The notes under the pieces: generated by a model
Databases searched by the model: none
Seen by the model: only the letters and a program-made list of their open reading frames with translations
What the model was told of the DNA's origin: nothing
In this document: one piece after another, positions 1-5,958 of the stretch
How the letters are laid out: every line of letters begins with the position of its first letter
Position numbering within the stretch: the stretch's first letter is position 1
Origin: Chloroflexota bacterium
Lineage (GTDB): Bacteria > Chloroflexota > Dehalococcoidia > SZUA-161 > SpSt-899
Length of the DNA stretch: 9,024 nt
Reading direction: 5' to 3'
NCBI GenBank assembly: GCA_018657655.1
Contig: JABHWQ010000243.1
Span: 1 to 9,024, forward strand
Translations under genes and position numbers: made by a program

Positions 1-136
1 CACTGAAAGTTGTTTTCGAGTTACTCTCACCTGCGCCTGTTTCCTTATCACCGTCTGCCAATGCCGGAACAGCAGCCGAAGCTAAAACCATCAGCGCCAT
101 TAACAGTGCAACTACTCCTGACAATCTCTTTCTCAT
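1..136 (-). CDS. Secreted protein of unknown function, N-terminal fragment (signal peptide)
   Basis: This is the first 45 codons of a leftward gene whose remainder lies outside the window. It reads MRKRLSGVVALLMALMVLAS and continues with AAVPALA and then DGDKETGAGESNSKTTFS. This is a textbook Sec signal peptide: a basic start (RKR), a hydrophobic core of about 18 residues, and an A-L-A signal peptidase I site predicted after residue 27. The following stretch is Gly/Ser/Thr/charged and looks like the flexible start of an exported or surface protein. The start is firm because AGGAGG lies 8 bases upstream. Nothing of the mature domain is visible, so no function can be assigned. The gene is divergent from the VWA lipoprotein gene, so the two may share control and both products act outside the membrane, but that is inference. 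Confidence 0.82.
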   Translation of the reverse strand, partial: MRKRLSGVVALLMALMVLASAAVPALADGDKETGAGESNSKTTFS

Positions 137-143
137 TATTGAT

Positions 144-150
144 TCCTCCT
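144..150 (-). promoter_or_regulatory. Ribosome binding site AGGAGGA of the leftward secreted-protein gene
   Basis: On the minus strand AGGAGGA precedes the ATG at 136 with 8 bases between the AGGAGG core and the start. It decides the start and is the main proof, with the signal peptide, that this short edge ORF is a real gene. Confidence 0.85.
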
Positions 151-175
151 TTCAAATTCTTTAGACCATCTTTCC

Positions 176-187
176 TAACCGCGGTTA
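176..187. repeat. Perfect 12-bp palindrome TAACCGCGGTTA with extra GGTTA half-sites
   Basis: TAACCGCGGTTA is its own reverse complement. The half-site GGTTA recurs on the plus strand at 217-221 and 243-247. The longer arms CCTAACC (174-180) and GGTTAGG (217-223) form an inverted pair. The palindrome sits 40 bases upstream of the leftward start codon, a usual place for a repressor or activator site. No regulator is identifiable. Confidence 0.5.
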
Positions 188-308
188 CAAAACATATAAC
201 GCAACAAAACAAAAAAGGTTAGGTCGTTACCAAAATACTACGGGTTAAACGCAGGTAATCCGAGCATTTTGTTTCTGAACAGCGTCTTAGATTTAGAGAT
301 TCTTAAAG

Positions 309-314
309 AGGAGG
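309..314 (+). promoter_or_regulatory. Ribosome binding site AGGAGG of the VWA lipoprotein gene
   Basis: AGGAGG lies 5 bases before the ATG at 320. It selects that ATG over an in-frame TTG at 269, which has no comparable ribosome site and would put 17 charged residues in front of the signal sequence. Confidence 0.85.
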
Positions 315-319
315 AACTT

Positions 320-2254
320 ATGAACCAAATAAACGGATCACCCAAAGGCAACAGCTCAAAACGCGAATTCTACAGCTTTTTGAGCATCATGCTACTGTTT
401 GCATTACTGTTAACCACAGCGTGCGTAGAAAGCGACTTAACAAACGGTGTGTCACCAATCCCATCGCCAACAAATTCGGATGTGGCCAAAGTTGACGACT
501 GGCAATATCAGGATGGCTCGATAGTTCCGCCAACGCCTCCCACACCTCCGACTCCACCTACACTTCCACGCGCATCAACATTGGATAAAGTTGATGATTG
601 GCAATACGATCCCTCCGCCAGAATCGGTGGAATAGCCGCAATAGCCACATCTACGGCTGCACCAATGACCGCGCCAGCTCCAATGGCGCCAACTGAAAAG
701 TACACCATGGACGCAGCTGCAGAAGCTACGATGGGGTCATCTGCCAATATCGGATTCTCAGTTGGTGGTTCCAAGGATATCAACAACTTCCGAGAGAACA
801 TTAAAAACGGCCATGTACCTCTTCCCACCGATGTTACCTATGAAGGACTATTTTACGACTACTATTTTGATACCGGTAATAACGGCGAATGCAACAGTCT
901 GTTCTGCCCTTCCTATACTTATGCGGTTACCGAAGATCCTTTCAGCGGCGAGAAGGAATATTATCTTGCCGTGGGATTGAACTCCGGTATGAAAGAAAGC
1001 AACTTCGCCCGTAAGAATCTCAATTTGGTCATCGTTCTGGATGTATCGGGATCGATGGGATCACCCTTCGATAGATATTACTATGACAGTATGGGCAACA
1101 TGATCGAGAAAGACGGCTCCGAAGAGGATTTCCGAAATACCAAGATGCAAATAGCCACCGAGGCAGTTGCATCTCTACTTGGTCATCTCGAAGATGATGA
1201 CCGCTTCGGTATGGTGTTATTCAACGACGGCGCGTATCTCGCCAAGCCAATGAACCTGGTCGGCGAGACGGATATGGAAGCAATCGAAGATCATATTCTT
1301 GACATAACCGCAGGAGGCAGCACTAACATGGCTGCCGGAATGAGTGTGGGAACAGATCTATTCGATGAGCTTCTGGATATCGATCAATCCGAATATGAGA
1401 ACCGAATTATATTTCTTACTGACGCAATGCCTAACACGGGGGATACCAGCGAGTATGGATTACTTGGCATGACCGATAATAACGCTGATGACCAACTCCA
1501 CACCACATTTATAGGTATTGGGTTGGATTTCAACACCGAACTTATCGAACATATCACCAAAATACGGGGAGCCAACTACTATTCTGTTCACTCTGCAAAT
1601 CAGTTCCGGGAACGAATGGATGATGACTTTGAGTACATGGTCACTCCTTTGGTGTTCGACCTGGAACTAACTCTGGAAACCAAAGGCTGGGAAATCGCAA
1701 CTGTTTATGGGAGTCCCGAAGCTAATGAATCCACCGACGAGCTGATGAAAATTAACACTCTATTCCCATCGAAAACTGTTGGAGGTGAAACCAAAGGTGG
1801 TCTTGTGTTACTAAAACTGAACAGAACTTCATCAAATAACAACCTGACTCTCGTTGTAAATTATGAAGACAGAAATGGCCAAAACAGTAGTTCGGAAACA
1901 AGCATCGATCTTGAAAATGAATTGCCGGAGTTCTTCGATAATACGGGTATAAGAAAAGGGGTTTTATTGTCAAGATATGCGGACCTGCTTGTTAACTGGA
2001 TTATAGATGAGCGGGAGCATGATAACTGGATTGAGCCTTGGGACCCCATCATCGATGATGAGACCGGAATCTGCATGCCGCCATGGCCTGAGACTACTTT
2101 GGGCCGATGGGAACGTCAATCAATGCCACTAACAATATCTGAAGAATATGAGGATCTATTCGAAGAATTTTCAACCTATTTTGACGCAGAAATGCGAGCA
2201 ATCGGTGATGACACCATGGGGAAAGAGCTTGACATATTACACGAATTAATTTGA
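320..2254 (+). CDS. YfbK-like von Willebrand factor type A (VWA) domain lipoprotein
   Basis: The predicted protein has 644 residues and is probably membrane-anchored outside the cell. Residues 17-35 form a hydrophobic export segment ending LLTTAC, a near-lipobox with Cys35; Thr at -3 is atypical, so lipidation is likely but not certain. A low-complexity linker follows: KVDDWQY at 57-63, four PPT units at 70-81, KVDDWQY again at 90-96, then an Ala/Pro/Thr-rich stretch to about 127. Residues about 150-190 (SKDINNFRENIKNG, then the P-x-x-T-D-V-T-YEGLF region) resemble the YfbK N-terminal domain that precedes its VWA domain. The VWA domain has a complete metal-ion-dependent adhesion site: D241-x-S243-x-S245, T335 in GGSTNM, and D368 in LTDAMPN. 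A beta-rich region and an acidic C-terminal part follow. Family members bind protein ligands through Mg2+; the partner here is unknown. The gene is unbroken, looks monocistronic and converges on the methyltransferase gene. Confidence 0.88.
   Translation: MNQINGSPKGNSSKREFYSFLSIMLLFALLLTTACVESDLTNGVSPIPSPTNSDVAKVDDWQYQDGSIVPPTPPTPPTPPTLPRASTLDKVDDWQYDPSARIGGIAAIATSTAAPMTAPAPMAPTEKYTMDAAAEATMGSSANIGFSVGGSKDINNFRENIKNGHVPLPTDVTYEGLFYDYYFDTGNNGECNSLFCPSYTYAVTEDPFSGEKEYYLAVGLNSGMKESNFARKNLNLVIVLDVSGSMGSPFDRYYYDSMGNMIEKDGSEEDFRNTKMQIATEAVASLLGHLEDDDRFGMVLFNDGAYLAKPMNLVGETDMEAIEDHILDITAGGSTNMAAGMSVGTDLFDELLDIDQSEYENRIIFLTDAMPNTGDTSEYGLLGMTDNNADDQLHTTFIGIGLDFNTELIEHITKIRGANYYSVHSANQFRERMDDDFEYMVTPLVFDLELTLETKGWEIATVYGSPEANESTDELMKINTLFPSKTVGGETKGGLVLLKLNRTSSNNNLTLVVNYEDRNGQNSSSETSIDLENELPEFFDNTGIRKGVLLSRYADLLVNWIIDEREHDNWIEPWDPIIDDETGICMPPWPETTLGRWERQSMPLTISEEYEDLFEEFSTYFDAEMRAIGDDTMGKELDILHELI
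527..562 (+). repeat. Four tandem 9-base units encoding (Pro-Pro-Thr)4
   Basis: Four consecutive imperfect 9-base units each encode Pro-Pro-Thr and are followed by Leu-Pro. Synonymous differences at nearly every third position show the repeat is kept at the protein level or is old, not a recent slippage expansion. It forms a stiff extended spacer between the lipid anchor and the folded part of the VWA lipoprotein. Confidence 0.85.
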
Positions 2255-2291
2255 CATATTGTGATACTTTGAGGTCTGTGGCGCTATCATC

Positions 2292-3089
2292 TTACTGCAT
2301 TGAACTTAAATACATACAAACTGCGCCGCAGACCGCTACATTGAGCGATTCCACTTTTTCATTATCGATGGGAACACAGACTATGTTATCAGCCAAATTC
2401 AACAATGATTCAGAGGGACCAATTGACTCATTCCCTAACGCAAGCACAAGATCACCTGTGCTATTGAGGATTGCAGGACTCTCCGAACCATTTACGTCTG
2501 CAACAACCAGTTGATATCCTTGTTCTTTGAGACTTCCTGCCAACGGTAAATAACCGGATGTTCGCCTGATCCAGATTGACATAACCGCACCAGCTGTTGA
2601 TTGAACGCACTTGGGGGATACCGGATCAGCGCACTTTTCCGAGAGAATGATCCCATTAAAACCAAAAGCCGCAGCTGTGCGAATGATGGTGCCTACATTG
2701 CCCGGGTCCTGAACATCTTCGAGCAGCAATACCTTTGAACCAATGTCACGAGGTAATTCATCGGAACAAATGTCTGCCGGCAGGCGAACAACGGCAATAA
2801 TTCCCTGAGGCGTTTTTGTACTGGCAATCGAATTGAGCTGTGTTTCCGTTACAATTCTGCATGGATAGTTAACATAAGGAGAGGCCAAGTGATCATCGCT
2901 GACTATAATCTCACTGATTTCCTGCGAGAATCCACTGGCAATCTGGCTAATAGCTCTCGGCCCTTCGACCAAAAAGGCTCCGGCTTCAATCCTGCCCTTT
3001 TTTGTAGCCAATTTTTTGTACCACTTAAGGGGGTTCAGAGGTACGTTTTGATGATTGGTGGTTTTTGACATAATATCTTCATTTTCCAT
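2292..3089 (-). CDS. TrmH/SpoU-family RNA 2'-O-ribose methyltransferase
   Basis: SPOUT-fold enzyme expected to move a methyl group from S-adenosylmethionine to a ribose 2'-OH in rRNA or tRNA in the cytoplasm. With the ATG at 3089 it has 265 residues. The N-terminal part (LKWYKKLATKKGRI and AFLVEGPRAI, about residues 21-48) is the SpoU substrate-binding domain. The knotted catalytic domain shows all three family motifs: motif 1 DPGNVGT with Arg137 (about 126-139), motif 2 LALGNESIGP (216-225), and motif 3 VPIDNEKVESLNVAV (239-253) with Asn250. The target nucleotide cannot be told from sequence; it could be a TsnR/RlmB-type 23S rRNA enzyme. The start is uncertain: an ATG at 3071 and a TTG at 3119 are in frame, and none has a good ribosome site. 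It ends 37 bases from the converging VWA gene, with no clear terminator hairpin between. Confidence 0.9.
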   Translation of the reverse strand: MENEDIMSKTTNHQNVPLNPLKWYKKLATKKGRIEAGAFLVEGPRAISQIASGFSQEISEIIVSDDHLASPYVNYPCRIVTETQLNSIASTKTPQGIIAVVRLPADICSDELPRDIGSKVLLLEDVQDPGNVGTIIRTAAAFGFNGIILSEKCADPVSPKCVQSTAGAVMSIWIRRTSGYLPLAGSLKEQGYQLVVADVNGSESPAILNSTGDLVLALGNESIGPSESLLNLADNIVCVPIDNEKVESLNVAVCGAVCMYLSSMQ

Positions 3090-3216
3090 CTTGATTCGAT
3101 ATATTTTAACATCACTCAAAAATTAGTGCCATTAACCCTTTCGGGCTATTTAAAATATTTAGATTTCGTGTATTCTTTGAGCGTATTTAAACGGAGACAG
3201 GGGAGCTTAATTCTAT

Positions 3217-3245
3217 TTGACATCATGTGTAGTGTGATATAAAAT
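3217..3245 (+). promoter_or_regulatory. Near-consensus sigma-70 promoter of the DUF151 gene
   Basis: A perfect -35 TTGACA (3217-3222) is followed, after a 17-base spacer, by TAAAAT (3240-3245), which matches the TATAAT consensus at five of six positions. Transcription would start near 3252, giving a leader of about 23 bases that includes GGAGG at 3264-3268, six bases from the ATG. This is the clearest promoter in the window. Confidence 0.8.
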
Positions 3246-3274
3246 TCCAATACAGGATTTGACGGAGGCACGAG

Positions 3275-3811
3275 ATGATTGAGATGAGCATTGACAGTAT
3301 ACGAGTAAGTATGATGAATTACCAGCGCGTGGTGATCCTCAAAGAAAAGGACGCCGAGCGTTTTCTACCTATATGGATCGGCCCTGCTGAGGCTGATGCT
3401 ATCGCTATAAAATTGCAGGGTGTAACTCCACCCCGACCCCTTACTCACGATCTTCTGGAGACCAGTATTACGGCTCTCGGTGCAAACGTCGATTCCATAG
3501 TGGTAACCGATCTACAAAACGATACCTTTTATGCTAAGCTGATCCTCAATGTGAACGGAGAAACACTAGAGTTGGATTCTCGCCCCAGTGACGCTATGGC
3601 TGTAGCTATCCGGGCTGGAGCCCCTATCTATGCCGATGAGACTGTTTTGGATCGCGCCGGTATACTACTTGATAGTGAAACGGGGAAACCTATTCCGCAA
3701 AGCACAACCACGGAAAGTGAACCAACCGAGGAAGAACTTAAGAGCCTTTCGGCTTTCGCCGATTTCATTGATACCCTAGACATGGATGGACTCGATCAGA
3801 ATAAAGGTTAA
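3275..3811 (+). CDS. Bifunctional nuclease (BFN/DUF151) family protein
   Basis: The predicted protein has 178 residues and belongs to the BFN/DUF151 family, some members of which have RNase and DNase activity; nuclease activity of this copy is not shown by sequence alone. The family core spans about residues 1-130: an opening strand MIEMSIDSIRVS, LPIWIGPAEADAIAIKL (31-47), RPLTHDLL (54-61) and the hallmark LDSRPSDAMAVAIRAGAPIYA (100-120). The 48-residue tail after about 130 is Thr/Glu-rich and acidic. It lacks the UVR motif found at the C-terminus of some homologues. GGAGG six bases upstream fixes the ATG. The gene has its own strong promoter and terminator, so it is probably transcribed alone, apart from the ATP synthase genes downstream. 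Confidence 0.9.
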   Translation: MIEMSIDSIRVSMMNYQRVVILKEKDAERFLPIWIGPAEADAIAIKLQGVTPPRPLTHDLLETSITALGANVDSIVVTDLQNDTFYAKLILNVNGETLELDSRPSDAMAVAIRAGAPIYADETVLDRAGILLDSETGKPIPQSTTTESEPTEEELKSLSAFADFIDTLDMDGLDQNKG

Positions 3812-3859
3812 CTCCTTAGTTTTACTGAATCAAATACAGACCTTTAGTATCGTTCAAAC

Positions 3860-3898
3860 AAGCCCTGATCTAATTACAGATCAGGGCTTTGCTTTTTT
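3860..3898 (+). terminator. Strong intrinsic terminator after the DUF151 gene
   Basis: AAGCCCTGATCT (3860-3871) pairs perfectly with AGATCAGGGCTT (3878-3889), giving a 12-bp stem closed by the 6-base loop AATTAC. Three bases later comes a run of six T (3893-3898). It starts 48 bases after the stop codon and insulates the ATP synthase operon from the upstream promoter. Confidence 0.93.
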
Positions 3899-4044
3899 GC
3901 AATTCTCTTTATCGTGCCTTTACTAAGTATTTATGCCTAGTAATCCCTTTGGACGCCTAAGCCTTTTCTTCGGTTAATAACTACGCCTGCATGCCGATGC
4001 CCCTCATACATTGCGGGTGATACGATGGACTAGGTGAAAGACTG
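3899..4044 (+). promoter_or_regulatory. Leader and presumed promoter region of the atp operon
   Basis: The upstream terminator means a promoter for the operon is expected here. I see no near-consensus sigma-70 site; the best -10-like hexamer is TTAATA (3974-3979), with only a poor TTGGAC upstream. A short inverted repeat, TTACTA (3920-3925) with TAGTAA (3938-3943), is present. AGGTGA at 4032-4037 is the ribosome site for atpZ. No coding sequence or known riboswitch is recognised. Confidence 0.4.
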
Positions 4045-4275
4045 ATGGAAAATCCGTGGACAGCAGCCGCGCGTTTTCTAGGCATCGGGTGGTTTATAGT
4101 GGTGTGCATTGTGGGTGGAGTGTTCGGGGGGAGATGGGTTGGCCAACAGCTAGGCAACGAGGTATTTTTCAGTCTTCTGGGTTTGGTACTTGGAGTGATG
4201 CTGGCGGGATACGGGGTCTATGAGAGTTATTCCTTGCTCAAGAAGAGTGAGGAAAAAGAGAAAGAGGAGAAATAG
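4045..4275 (+). CDS. atpZ: AtpZ/AtpI-family small membrane protein of the ATP synthase operon
   Basis: This 76-residue protein has two predicted membrane helices (about residues 12-32 and 40-60) joined by a short turn containing GGRWVGQQLG, the Gly/Arg-rich signature of the AtpZ/AtpI (DUF-type F0F1 assembly) family. It has a highly charged Lys/Glu C-terminal tail. In characterised bacteria AtpI and AtpZ sit at the head of atp operons and have been linked to c-ring assembly and to Mg2+/Ca2+ transport; which role applies here is not visible. The stop lies only 2 bases before the GTG of atpB, and the atpB ribosome site (GAGGAG) is inside the last codons, so translation of the two is probably coupled. 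The ATG is preceded by AGGTGA at suitable distance. Calling it atpZ rather than atpI is a choice based on its short length. Confidence 0.8.
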   Translation: MENPWTAAARFLGIGWFIVVCIVGGVFGGRWVGQQLGNEVFFSLLGLVLGVMLAGYGVYESYSLLKKSEEKEKEEK

Positions 4276-4277
4276 CC

Positions 4278-5546
4278 GTGCCCAAAATTGGTTGTTTCGG
4301 AATTATAATAGTTGTAATAGCTGTGGTGGTGGTGGGCATTCTATTTCTTCCGGTTCCGTCTCCGGCGGTCCATTTGCCGGCTGGCAATTTGCTCACAGCG
4401 GAAACTCCTGCTCATTTCTATGATGGACAAGTAGAACTCGAGATACATCCTCACGCTGGTGATATTGCGGATGTAATTGCAGAAGCAGAAGCGGTAGAGG
4501 CAGAGCATCCCGAAGTTGTTCACTTCCATGCTGTAGCAGATAAGCCGGATGATCTGCCGGCTCATGGCGTTTACGAATGGGCTTTCTATGTTGACGAAGA
4601 ACTAGTAGGCAGCTTAATCGATGAACACGGACACGGTGTTGAGTTTGAATTTCCTGAAGAGGGAAGATACACAGTTCAAGCTACTCTTTGGGAAGAAGCA
4701 GTAGGAGAGGGTGAGGCATTCGCCAGGGTTATGACCCACATGCCGGAGAAATCGGCATTCCCCATCACCAATACGATGTTAACTTCATGGATTACGGTGA
4801 TTGTGCTGTTGTTGCTCTTCGGCATCGGCATGCGCAAACGGAAACTGATTCCATCCGGCTTGCAGAATGTTTGCGAGTTGATAATTGAATCTTTGGTCAA
4901 CTTTGTTGAAGGCGCTGCCGGCAGAGAAAACGGCCGACGGTTCTTCCCGATATTTGCCACGATCTTCTTATTTGTTATCACTAACGCGTGGCTAGCTCTG
5001 GTACCTATCTTCAATTGTATCGGGTGGGGCCATACGGTTGCGTTCGATACACTTTTCACAGGCGAAAGCGAAGGATTCGTGGTTACAACCACTTTGTTCC
5101 GCTCAGCAAATACGGATGTTAATCTTCCGTTGGCGATAGCTATCATGTCCTTTATATTTGTAGAGTTCTGGGGACTGAGTGCTCTTGGATTCCGACACTA
5201 CATGGGCAAATTCATCAAGATTGGCGCTTTGGTTCATGGCATTAAGGGTGTGTTCAAAGGCAAGCCAATGGACTTGGTTATCGGTATTATCGAGACCTTT
5301 GTTGGTATGATCGAACTCTTGCTGGAATTCGTGCGAATTGTCAGCTTCACCTTCCGACTTTTCGGAAACATGACCGCAGGCGAAGTTCTCCTGATGGTAA
5401 TGTTCTTCCTGATCCCGCTAGGATGGCCGGTAATATTCTACGGCTTGGAAGTCCTTGTCGGTTTCATCCAGGCGATTGTGTTTGCCGGATTGACACTTGG
5501 CTTTGCAATGATTGCGGTTGCTCCCCATGAAGAGGAGCATGAATAA
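4278..5546 (+). CDS. atpB: ATP synthase F0 subunit a, with a large N-terminal extracytoplasmic extension
   Basis: Subunit a forms the two proton half-channels against the c-ring. The protein has 422 residues, whereas typical bacterial versions have about 240-300. The channel core starts at about residue 165 and holds the essential Arg360 in FRLFGNMTAGE (E. coli Arg210 equivalent), Glu369 (E. coli Glu219 position) and Gln398 in the last helix (probable Gln252 equivalent). RSANTDVNLPLA (275-286) is the usual loop and helix motif. In front of the core is an extra hydrophobic helix (about 8-28) and then a soluble region (about 45-155), rich in His, Glu and Asp, with an Ig-like or PKD-like stretch around FPEEGRYTVQATL. 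It starts with GTG; GAGGAG sits 8 bases upstream and no in-frame ATG fits better. It follows atpZ directly and atpE follows after 33 bases. Confidence 0.93.
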   Translation: MPKIGCFGIIIVVIAVVVVGILFLPVPSPAVHLPAGNLLTAETPAHFYDGQVELEIHPHAGDIADVIAEAEAVEAEHPEVVHFHAVADKPDDLPAHGVYEWAFYVDEELVGSLIDEHGHGVEFEFPEEGRYTVQATLWEEAVGEGEAFARVMTHMPEKSAFPITNTMLTSWITVIVLLLLFGIGMRKRKLIPSGLQNVCELIIESLVNFVEGAAGRENGRRFFPIFATIFLFVITNAWLALVPIFNCIGWGHTVAFDTLFTGESEGFVVTTTLFRSANTDVNLPLAIAIMSFIFVEFWGLSALGFRHYMGKFIKIGALVHGIKGVFKGKPMDLVIGIIETFVGMIELLLEFVRIVSFTFRLFGNMTAGEVLLMVMFFLIPLGWPVIFYGLEVLVGFIQAIVFAGLTLGFAMIAVAPHEEEHE

Positions 5547-5579
5547 ATAATAGTTCAAACTCAATAGGAGGATGCACAG

Positions 5580-5804
5580 ATGGAAGAAGAAGCCGCCAAA
5601 ATGTTAGGAGCAGGTATAGCAATGCTGGGATGCATTGGACCTGGAATCGGAATCGGAATACTTGGTTCTGGTGCCATGCAGGCACTGGGGCGCAACCCTG
5701 AAGCCAGAGGTCCCATCATGACCAACATGCTCATTGCTATTGGTCTGTGCGAAGCGGTTGCGATCTACTGTTTAGTTATTGGTATTCTACTGTCGATGGC
5801 CTAG
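5580..5804 (+). CDS. atpE: ATP synthase F0 subunit c (proteolipid)
   Basis: This 74-residue hairpin of two membrane helices forms the rotor ring. Helix 1 (about 8-33) carries the tightly packed Gly motif GPGIGIGILGSG. The polar loop is ALGRNPEA with R38-N39-P40, which contacts gamma and epsilon. Helix 2 (about 46-72) carries the ion-binding carboxylate Glu58 in GLCEAVAIY. Two features argue for protons over sodium: Ile25 where Na+-type c subunits have Gln, and Ala59 where they have Ser or Thr after the Glu. Three cysteines (18, 57, 64), one next to Glu58, are unusual for the family but not disabling. A perfect AGGAGG lies 8 bases before the ATG, the strongest ribosome site in the operon, as expected for a protein needed in many copies per enzyme. 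Confidence 0.95.
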   Translation: MEEEAAKMLGAGIAMLGCIGPGIGIGILGSGAMQALGRNPEARGPIMTNMLIAIGLCEAVAIYCLVIGILLSMA

Positions 5805-5822
5805 AACTGGCCTAGAGAGTAA

Positions 5823-5871
5823 TATCTGGCTCGGCATCGGTATTCCAGCGCAGTCTTGGTGCCGATAGATA
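5823..5871 (+). other. Stem-loop in the atpE-atpF spacer
   Basis: CGGCATC (5832-5838) pairs with GGTGCCG (5858-5864), seven pairs with one G-U. Outer arms TATC (5823-5826) and GATA (5868-5871) add four pairs across an internal loop. The apical loop is 19 bases. There is no T-run after it, so it is not a normal terminator. Its place just after atpE suggests an RNA processing or stability element helping produce excess subunit c; that is inference. Confidence 0.45.
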
Positions 5872-5903
5872 AAGAGAATAGAATTGTATAAGGTGTTTCA
5901 TTC

Positions 5904-5908
5904 GGAGG
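5904..5908 (+). promoter_or_regulatory. Orphan Shine-Dalgarno-like GGAGG upstream of atpF
   Basis: GGAGG lies 50 bases before the atpF start and has no well-spaced ATG or GTG. The nearest starts are a TTG only 3 bases away and another in the same frame 12 bases away; they would open a peptide of about 20 residues overlapping atpF out of frame. It could be a ribosome standby site, a tiny leader peptide or chance. Confidence 0.25.
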
Positions 5909-5958
5909 ATATTGTTACCTTTGTTGGGGCATGCCAAGAGCGCGAGTAGGGGTGAATT

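Larger units (their letters stand above)
137..319. promoter_or_regulatory. Divergent intergenic control region
   Basis: This stretch lies between the start codons of two oppositely oriented genes, so it must hold both promoters unless one is internal elsewhere. I could not pick a convincing -35/-10 pair for either direction. The most AT-rich block, around 188-216, is a plausible melting region for the leftward gene, and a TAGATT-like -10 near 290-296 is possible for the rightward gene. It contains a perfect 12-bp palindrome and several GGTTA repeats (listed separately), suggesting an operator. Confidence 0.5.

Noticed and set aside
10..222. 70-residue plus-strand ORF at the left edge
   Set aside because: It overlaps the signal-peptide gene on the opposite strand, has no ribosome site, and has no recognisable features. 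The minus-strand reading explains the sequence far better.
508..828. 106-residue minus-strand ORF opposite the VWA lipoprotein gene
   Set aside because: It is the reverse reading of the Pro/Thr and Ala/Pro-rich linker, giving artificial Gly-Gly-Val repeats. It has no ribosome site and lies wholly inside a well-supported gene.
3133..3146. Possible small hairpin AACCCTTTCGGGCT upstream of the DUF151 promoter
   Set aside because: Only three contiguous G-C pairs can form and no T-run follows. It is too weak to call a terminator or operator.
3899..4044. Riboswitch or attenuator in the atp operon leader
   Set aside because: I see no known aptamer signature or terminator/antiterminator pair; only a weak 6-bp inverted repeat is present.
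4676..5146. 156-residue minus-strand ORF inside atpB
   Set aside because: It is fully inside the conserved channel core of subunit a on the other strand, with no family resemblance and no start signal.
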